Shown here: piece after piece, positions 8,467 through 13,344 of the stretch
Numbering within the stretch: the first letter of the stretch is position 1
Layout of the letters: each line of letters begins with the position of its first letter
Assembly (NCBI GenBank): GCA_002432095.1
Contig: DJFQ01000262.1
Location: 22,919 to 36,262, forward strand
DNA length: 13,344 bases
Origin: Marinagarivorans sp. UBA5868
GTDB taxonomy: Bacteria; Pseudomonadota; Gammaproteobacteria; Pseudomonadales; Cellvibrionaceae
Direction: 5' to 3'
Notes under the pieces: model-generated
The model's database searches: none
What the model was told of the DNA's origin: nothing
The model's input: the letters and a program-made list of their open reading frames with translations, nothing else
Made by a program: the position numbers and the translations under genes

Positions 8467-9562
8467 TTAAAGGCCTGCTTTCAAGCTCGCCTCGATAAAC
8501 ATATCGAGATCACCGTCCAGCACCGCCTGACAATTGGAGGTCTGCACACTCGTGCGCAAGTCTTTGATGCGGGAATCATCGAGCACATAGGAGCGGATCT
8601 GGCTACCCCAGCCGATATCGGCTTTGCTGTCTTCCATTGCTTGCTTTTCCGCATTGCGCTTGAGCATCTCTTGCTCATACAACTTGGCGCGCAGCATTTT
8701 CATTGCTTTATCGCGGTTGGCGTGTTGCGAGCGCTCGCTCTGGCATTGCACTACCACACCAGTGGGCACATGGGTGATACGGATGGCCGAATCAGTTTTG
8801 TTGACGTGCTGACCGCCCGCGCCGCTGGCGCGGTAGGTGTCCGTGCGCAGATCCGCCGGGTTGATGTTAATTTCAATATTGTCGTCGATCTCTGGGGAGA
8901 CAAACACCGAGGAAAACGAAGTATGGCGACGGTTGCCGGAATCAAAAGGCGATTTACGCACCAGTCGATGAACGCCGGTCTCTGTGCGCAACCAACCGAA
9001 TGCGTATTCACCCTCGAAGTGAATGGTCGCACTCTTAATACCGGCGACCTCACCAGGAGAGGCTTCTTCTAATGTAGCTTTAAAACCTTTGTCGTCACCC
9101 CAGCGCAAGTACATACGCAACAACATTTCCGCCCAATCCTGAGCCTCTGTACCACCGGAACCCGCCTGAATATCGAGATAGGCATTGTTAGGATCGGTTT
9201 CACCAGAAAACATCCGCCGAAATTCTAATTGTGCGAGCTGAGCCTCCAGCCCTTGGATTTCTTTTTCCACATCGGCAATGCTGGCCGCATCGTTTTCTTC
9301 CACCGCCAGATCAATCAGCTCGCGACAGTCAGCAAGGCCCTGATCCATGGTGTCGATGGTTTTCACTACTTGTTCTAATGAGGAGCGTTCGCGTCCCAAT
9401 GCCTGAGCACGCTCAGGCTCATTCCACACATTAGGCTCACTAAGTTCCGCCTCTACCTCCGTCAGACGCTCTTTTTTGACATCGTAGTCAAAGATACCCC
9501 CGAAGCACGTCGGTGCGCTTTTTCATATCAGTCAAAGCATTCAGCAGCGGATTGATTTCCAT
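8467..9562 (-). CDS. prfB: Peptide chain release factor 2 (programmed +1 frameshift)
   Basis: RF2 reads UAA and UGA and triggers peptide release. The gene is in two frames. Codons 1-24 (ATG 9560-9562, [20 protein letters not shown] then RGYL) meet an in-frame UGA at 9488-9490. A +1 shift at CUU-UGA-C continues with Asp25 at 9487-9489 in the main frame, giving 364 residues (365 in E. coli). The stop-recognition tripeptide SPF is at 204-206 and the catalytic GGQ at 249-251 in [11 protein letters not shown]. The residue equal to E. coli 246 is Ala, as in the fully active form rather than the K-12 Thr variant. An annotation that begins at the in-frame GTG at 9429 would miss the first 44 residues. 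It is first in the prfB-lysS operon. Confidence 0.97.
9487..9502 (-). promoter_or_regulatory. prfB: prfB programmed +1 frameshift site
   Basis: The minus strand reads CGGGGGTATCTTTGAC. A Shine-Dalgarno-like GGGGG sits at the known short distance before the slippery CUU, which is followed by UGA and C. This is the classic RF2 autoregulatory element: when RF2 is scarce, the slow UGA lets the ribosome slip +1 and make more RF2. It differs from the E. coli site (AGGGGGUAUCUUUGAC) only at the first base. Confidence 0.97.
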
Positions 9563-9598
9563 GGAGCCTATCTCACAACGCAGAAAAAAAGAGGCGGG

Positions 9599-9627
9599 AT
9601 TGTACATCAAGTGCCCGCGCAGTGAAA
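9599..9627 (-). promoter_or_regulatory. Candidate promoter of prfB-lysS
   Basis: On the minus strand, TACAAT (9599-9604) is a good -10 match preceded directly by TG. At 17 bp upstream the -35 position reads TTTCAC (9622-9627), a weak match. Transcription would start near 9592 and give a leader of about 30 bases before the prfB ATG. Confidence 0.4.
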
Positions 9628-9645
9628 AATCAGCCGCGGATGAGA

Positions 9646-9675
9646 TTGTGTGGCACCGGAAAAAACCGGTAGACT
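9646..9675 (+). promoter_or_regulatory. Candidate promoter for the response regulator gene
   Basis: TTGTGT (9646-9651), an 18-bp spacer, and TAGACT (9670-9675) form a plausible but weak sigma-70 promoter. The spacer is occupied by the inverted repeat described separately, so a bound regulator would occlude it. The distance to the gene (about 250 bp) is against it. Confidence 0.25.
9655..9670. repeat. Short inverted repeat ACCGG-A6-CCGGT
   Basis: A perfect 5-bp inverted repeat flanks six adenines. On the plus strand it sits between candidate -35 and -10 boxes, a position typical of an operator. It has no following T-run on either strand, so it is unlikely to be a terminator. Its function is unknown. 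Confidence 0.45.
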
Positions 9676-9935
9676 AGCGCCATTTCCCCCTCAGCCGCGC
9701 GAATACATGGACGCACTTTCTGGCGTTTTCGCGGCTTTCCGCTGTGGGGTTCTTCTCGGCATCAGCCGGGACCGCGTCGACCCGATAATAACTCCATTCC
9801 AACTAGCCCACGGGCTTTACCGAACGAATCGGCGCGCTTATTTGTTGTCTACTGCGAATTCAATGCGATCGGACGTTGCTGAATCACCGTCAACGCCTAC
9901 CCCTTCCCGCCTTGCGGGCATTTGAGAGATACGCC

Positions 9936-11048
9936 ATGGAGAACCGCCCCAAGATATTGTCGATTGATGACAATGACGCGAACCAGAAACTGGTCGCGCG
10001 TATTTTGTCTGGCGACTACGATGTCAAAACCGCCATGTCGGGTAGCTCTGGTATAGAAGCGTTGGTGACGTTCAAACCAGACGCGATTCTGCTGGATGTG
10101 GATATGCCCACTCTTGACGGGCTGCGCCTTTGCCGAATGATCCGCGCGGAACCCCTATTCGCCAGTACACCGATCCTGTTCGTTTCAGGACTCGATAGCC
10201 ACGAGGATCAGGCCCGCGGCTTTCAAGCAGGCGGAGACGACTACATCAGCAAACCGATCAACATTGAGCAGCTCAAGCAAAAACTGCATTTCAATTTAGA
10301 GCGAGCACTTCTACTCGACCAGCAATCCTCAGCATCGAACGATGCCCTCGCCCTCGGTCAGAACATTCAAACCCTGCACGATTGCCTGCTGGAAATGATT
10401 GCCTTCAGTGGCACTTTGTCGGAGTTGGGACAACATGTGCTCAATACCCTGGAAAGGCTAGGCTTAAAAGGCGCTGTTTATCTGCACCTCACGGGGGAAA
10501 CCTGCTCCTCAATTGGTCCACTGACAGACCTGGAGACGATTCTGTTGCAGCAGGCAACGCGCCCCTACCCTTCGGAATACTCGGCTCGCTACCTATGGGG
10601 CTCGGAGAATTTGGGGGTCATCATTCAAAATATGCCGCTGGCGCGGCACGAACAATATCAACCGCTGGTGCAGATCATATCTACGCTGCTTAGCGCGGCA
10701 CATCGGAAGATCACTACTTTATTAAAAACCGCTCACAGCAAAATGACGGCGGCATCGGCCACGCCACGCACACCTAATGCAGCGAGTATCCAGTTGCATG
10801 GCTACAAACTTGAATACGCAGTGGAAGAATTGGAGCAAAGCAGCGAACAGACGCTGGCGCGGGTTTGTCAGCATTTACAGGAATTGAGCCACGAACCCGG
10901 CAGGAGCCCACAAGAGCAACAACGATTGCGAGCATTGCTGGACGACTGCATGCGCACCCGCCTTTCAATTTACGATCACTGCCTGGAAATCCAATCCCAA
11001 TACAGCCACATCATGAGCCAACTCGGCGTTAAGGTTGCACAAGATTAA
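9936..11048 (+). CDS. Orphan response regulator with an unrecognised C-terminal output region
   Basis: The 370-residue product starts with a complete receiver domain (about 5-125): acidic pair Asp11-Asp12, phospho-acceptor Asp54 in ILLDVDMP, switch Ser84 in LFVSG, and Lys106 in SKPI. It should accept a phosphoryl group in the cytoplasm. Beyond it there is no DNA-binding, GGDEF, EAL, HD-GYP, kinase or methylesterase motif. Residues 140-265 resemble a degenerate GAF-like fold (LGLKGAVYLHL; a strand-like LGVIIQNMP; then a long helix). Residues 285-370 are helical and probably coiled-coil. I chose ATG 9936-9938, which has GAGAG about 7 bases upstream and gives a receiver start without extra residues; an upstream TTG at 9876 is unlikely. 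No histidine kinase is nearby. It is the only plus-strand gene and lies between recJ and prfB, which are adjacent in many gammaproteobacteria. Confidence 0.9.
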   Translation: MENRPKILSIDDNDANQKLVARILSGDYDVKTAMSGSSGIEALVTFKPDAILLDVDMPTLDGLRLCRMIRAEPLFASTPILFVSGLDSHEDQARGFQAGGDDYISKPINIEQLKQKLHFNLERALLLDQQSSASNDALALGQNIQTLHDCLLEMIAFSGTLSELGQHVLNTLERLGLKGAVYLHLTGETCSSIGPLTDLETILLQQATRPYPSEYSARYLWGSENLGVIIQNMPLARHEQYQPLVQIISTLLSAAHRKITTLLKTAHSKMTAASATPRTPNAASIQLHGYKLEYAVEELEQSSEQTLARVCQHLQELSHEPGRSPQEQQRLRALLDDCMRTRLSIYDHCLEIQSQYSHIMSQLGVKVAQD

Positions 11049-12772
11049 CAAGGCTCCAAATACTCCACCATTAATTGGACTGAGCGATTGCCGCGAAACT
11101 CGTTGACTGACAATTTGTATGCCACGAGAACCCGCTGGCAACGAGGATTCGGCCAAACGGCGACATCGATATTGAACGCGATGGCATCCACCAAAGTGTC
11201 TCGCTGCCCCGCTGGTGTCAGCACCAACTTCAGATGTTTGGTGCCTACTAGCTTTTGGCTCACCACCTCAAACTCCCCATCGAACACCGGTTCGGGAAAC
11301 GCTTGCCCCCATGGACCGCCCGACTCTAATTGCTGCGCCAGAGCAAGACAAAAATCTTCCGCTCCAAGCTCGCCATCACTTTCAATCACCGGGTCCAGCC
11401 CGCGGTCACCCAAATGCCGCGACACCACATCGGCAAATGCTTGGGAAAACTCAGCCAATAGATGACGTTCTAAACTCAAACCAGCCGCCATCGCATGACC
11501 ACCGAATTTGTGCAGTAATCCAGGTCTGCTGGTGGCCACTTCATCAAGCACATCGCGTAGGTGCACACCGGGAATGCTCCTGCCGGAGCCTTTAAGGCCA
11601 CCTTGATCATCGTTGGCAAAAACGATTACCGGCCTGTTCCAGCGGTCTTTAATCCGCGACGCCAAAATACCGATCACCCCTTGATGCCAGTCCTCTTGAT
11701 ACAAGCACAAACCGCATGGCAAGTCGCCCCGCAAGGACGCAAGCATGGCCTCAAGACTCGCGGCGGCTTCCTTCTGCATGGCGGCCTCAATGGCACGTCG
11801 GTCGCGGTTTAACATCTCCAACTCTTGCGCCAACGCATGTGCCTCGGTGTCGCTATCGGCAAGCAGACAGCGAATGCCCAAACTCATATCGTCCAAGCGC
11901 CCGGCGGCATTTAGTCTAGGCCCGACCACAAAACCCAGATCAGTGGCCGACAGCGTCTGCCAATCTCGTCCCGCCACACCAAGGATCGCCTTGATACCTG
12001 GACACGCATAACCGGCGCGCATCCGCTGGAGCCCCTGAGCAATAAGAATGCGATTGTTAAAATCCAGAGGTACCACATCTGCGACGGTGCCGAGCGCCAC
12101 CAGATCGAGAAAACCGGCGAGATTGGGTTCGCGTCTTTGCTCGTGAAACCAACCGAGTTCACGAAGCCGGGTTCGCAGCGCCGTCATTACATAAAACACC
12201 ACTCCGACGCCTGCCGCGGATTTACTCAGAAATTCACAGCCCGGTTGATTGGGATTGACGATGGCATCCGCGGTCGGCAGCACCGCACCGGGAAGATGAT
12301 GGTCGGTCACCAGGACCTTCATGCCCAGCTCGTGCGCACGCGCAACGCCCTGCAAACTGGCAATGCCGTTGTCCACTGTAATAATTAGGTCTGGCGCGCG
12401 CTGCGCAGCCACATCGACAATTTCGGGCGTCAAGCCGTAACCGTAATCAAACCGGTTGGGCACCAAAAATTCCACCTCTGCATGGCCAAACGCCCGCAGG
12501 CAGCGCACCGCAAGTGCCGTACTGGTGGCACCATCCGCGTCGAAATCGCCCACGATCATTATTCGCTGGCCGAGTTGAAGCGCCGTCACCAACAGTTCGA
12601 GAGCGGCGTCCAGCCCTTTTAACGCCGGAGACAATAGGCGTTTCAACTCATATTGCAATTGCTCTTCACTGCAAACACCACGCGCCGCATAAAGACGGGA
12701 GAGCAGTAGTGGCGTGTTGGGGAACAGGGCGGGATCAATGGTCGCCTCACGGCGTTTAATCAACTTGCGCAT
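11045..12772 (-). CDS. recJ: Single-stranded-DNA-specific 5'-3' exonuclease RecJ
   Basis: RecJ degrades single-stranded DNA 5' to 3' in RecF-pathway recombination, mismatch repair and base-excision repair. The 575-residue product (577 in E. coli) is a DHH-family phosphoesterase: DFDADG at 76-81, VDNG at 133-136, DHH at 157-159, VALGTVADVVPL at about 225-236, and GPRLNAAGR at 284-292. The DHHA1 motif GGHAMAAG follows at 424-431, then the C-terminal OB domain. I chose ATG 12770-12772 because MRKLIKRREA aligns with the E. coli N terminus and length. A GTG at 12797-12799, nine codons earlier, has a much better ribosome-binding site and may be the real start. The stop overlaps that of the convergent response regulator. 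Confidence 0.97.
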   Translation of the reverse strand: MRKLIKRREATIDPALFPNTPLLLSRLYAARGVCSEEQLQYELKRLLSPALKGLDAALELLVTALQLGQRIMIVGDFDADGATSTALAVRCLRAFGHAEVEFLVPNRFDYGYGLTPEIVDVAAQRAPDLIITVDNGIASLQGVARAHELGMKVLVTDHHLPGAVLPTADAIVNPNQPGCEFLSKSAAGVGVVFYVMTALRTRLRELGWFHEQRREPNLAGFLDLVALGTVADVVPLDFNNRILIAQGLQRMRAGYACPGIKAILGVAGRDWQTLSATDLGFVVGPRLNAAGRLDDMSLGIRCLLADSDTEAHALAQELEMLNRDRRAIEAAMQKEAAASLEAMLASLRGDLPCGLCLYQEDWHQGVIGILASRIKDRWNRPVIVFANDDQGGLKGSGRSIPGVHLRDVLDEVATSRPGLLHKFGGHAMAAGLSLERHLLAEFSQAFADVVSRHLGDRGLDPVIESDGELGAEDFCLALAQQLESGGPWGQAFPEPVFDGEFEVVSQKLVGTKHLKLVLTPAGQRDTLVDAIAFNIDVAVWPNPRCQRVLVAYKLSVNEFRGNRSVQLMVEYLEPC

Positions 12773-12807
12773 AATCTGACCGAGCGGTGAAAAACGCACG
12801 CAGTGTA

Positions 12808-12811
12808 CTCC
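12808..12811 (-). promoter_or_regulatory. Ribosome-binding site that favours the alternative GTG start of recJ
   Basis: GGAG on the minus strand lies 8 bases before the GTG at 12797-12799. The ATG at 12770-12772 has no comparable site. This supports a 584-residue RecJ beginning MRFSPLGQIM, against the homology argument for the ATG. Confidence 0.45.
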
Positions 12812-12825
12812 GATTTACCCGGAAT

Positions 12826-13344
12826 TTACCGCGCCAAACGGCGATTCACCTGCGCCAGCTCCTGATCAAAGCGTTCAAATAAATGATCCAGCACCCGGGT
12901 GGCTTCGGTATAGAACTCCTCTGCCGAGACCAGGGGCCCCTCACGCAATAGCTGTATATCGACGAAAGACAAAAAGTCGAGAATCCGCTGTAGGTTCAGT
13001 GGGTCCAGCCCATTACGGCAGCGCGGTGTGTCCATTGCCGCCAAAACTTCCTGGCACAGAGCTTGAATTTCCTGTCGTAAACGATTTGCCGCAAGACTAT
13101 CCCAATCCGCGCCGCTGGCCGCCGCAACACCAAGCGCCCGTACCTGGCCGATATATTCAGCCAGGGTCAGCAGATCGCGCCAGATATTGGCTTTCACTGT
13201 TGTGCCCGTATGCAAATGATGCTGCGCGGCAATTTCGTCGACAAAAACCAATATATTTTTGATGAGGCGATTATGTTGGTCTATCGTACGGGCGACTGAA
13301 AGCTGGTGGTTCTTGCCGGCAAGGCGCGCCCAATGCTGGGTGAT
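12826..13344 (-). CDS. Helical protein with a NIT-like (nitrate/nitrite-sensing) segment, partial at the right edge
   Basis: The open frame enters from the right edge without a start, so the TTG at 13251 need not be one; 172 C-terminal residues are visible. The sequence is almost wholly helical. The stretch IWRDLLTLAEYIGQVRALG followed by a small-residue loop resembles the NIT sensing domain of some chemoreceptors, sensor kinases and antiterminators. The chain ends in a charged amphipathic helix (FDQELAQVNRRLAR) with no visible output domain after the sensor part. No catalytic motif is seen. An N-terminal membrane segment, common in NIT proteins, would lie outside the window. It ends 53 bp (or 26 bp, with the GTG start) before recJ on the same strand, so the two probably share a transcript. 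The family call is tentative; the reading frame itself is well supported. Confidence 0.6.
   Translation of the reverse strand: MTQHWARLAGKNHQLSVARTIDQHNRLIKNILVFVDEIAAQHHLHTGTTVKANIWRDLLTLAEYIGQVRALGVAAASGADWDSLAANRLRQEIQALCQEVLAAMDTPRCRNGLDPLNLQRILDFLSFVDIQLLREGPLVSAEEFYTEATRVLDHLFERFDQELAQVNRRLAR

Larger units (their letters stand above)
9563..9935. other. Divergent intergenic region between prfB and the response regulator gene
   Basis: These 373 bp separate two divergent genes. They hold the candidate prfB promoter, a candidate promoter with an inverted repeat for the response regulator gene, and a small GC hairpin CCCGC-CTT-GCGGG (9906-9918) just ahead of that gene's ribosome-binding site. 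An open frame at 9650-9925 on the plus strand (91 codons, GTG start) resembles nothing I know and is probably not coding. If the 9646-9675 promoter is the real one, the leader before the response regulator would be about 250 bases, which is long. Confidence 0.6.

Noticed and set aside
9650..9925. 91-codon plus-strand open frame ending 10 bp before the response regulator
   Set aside because: GTG start inside the candidate promoter spacer, no recognisable motif and a biased, disordered-looking sequence. A short leader peptide cannot be excluded, but nothing supports it.
12999..13262. 87-codon plus-strand open frame at the right end
   Set aside because: Antisense to the NIT-like gene; Pro/Arg-rich with no motif, typical of a shadow frame.

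Overview
The window looks like a housekeeping stretch of a gammaproteobacterial chromosome. The evidence is a ruvC-ruvA-ruvB cluster followed directly by tolQ-tolR-tolA-tolB-pal, a prfB-lysS pair with the UGA autoregulatory frameshift, and proteins closest in style to Pseudomonadales/Cellvibrionales. The finer placement (perhaps a Cellvibrio- or Saccharophagus-like bacterium) is an inference from protein style only. Nearly every gene is on the minus strand, so the biological order runs from high to low coordinates.

Layout in transcription order on the minus strand: a partial helical protein with a NIT-like (nitrate/nitrite-sensing) segment (12826-13344); recJ (11045-12772); then, on the plus strand, a 370-residue response regulator (9936-11048) whose stop codon overlaps that of recJ; prfB (8467-9562, programmed +1 frameshift) and lysS (6957-8438), ended by a clear intrinsic terminator (6916-6941); ung (6140-6838); a LexA box (6091-6110) upstream of ruvC (5491-6012), ruvA (4877-5494) and ruvB (3814-4860); a 263-bp gap with a candidate promoter; and tolQ, tolR, tolA, tolB and the start of pal, which runs off the left edge.

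The functions fall into three groups. DNA repair and recombination: RecJ exonuclease, Ung glycosylase and the RuvABC Holliday-junction resolvasome, with the ruv operon apparently under SOS control. Translation: release factor 2 and lysyl-tRNA synthetase. Envelope: the Tol-Pal trans-envelope machine used in outer-membrane constriction and integrity. Several starts are GTG (tolB, ruvA, ruvC, ung), and tight junctions or 4-bp overlaps suggest translational coupling.

No mobile element, CRISPR array, tRNA or rRNA gene, or toxin-antitoxin or defence locus was seen. The least ordinary parts are the orphan response regulator inserted between recJ and prfB with an output region I do not recognise, the NIT-like gene that ends without an output domain, the absence of ybgC between ruvB and tolQ, and the LexA box ahead of the whole ruvCAB unit. 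I do not see convincing evidence for a wholly new multi-gene system.
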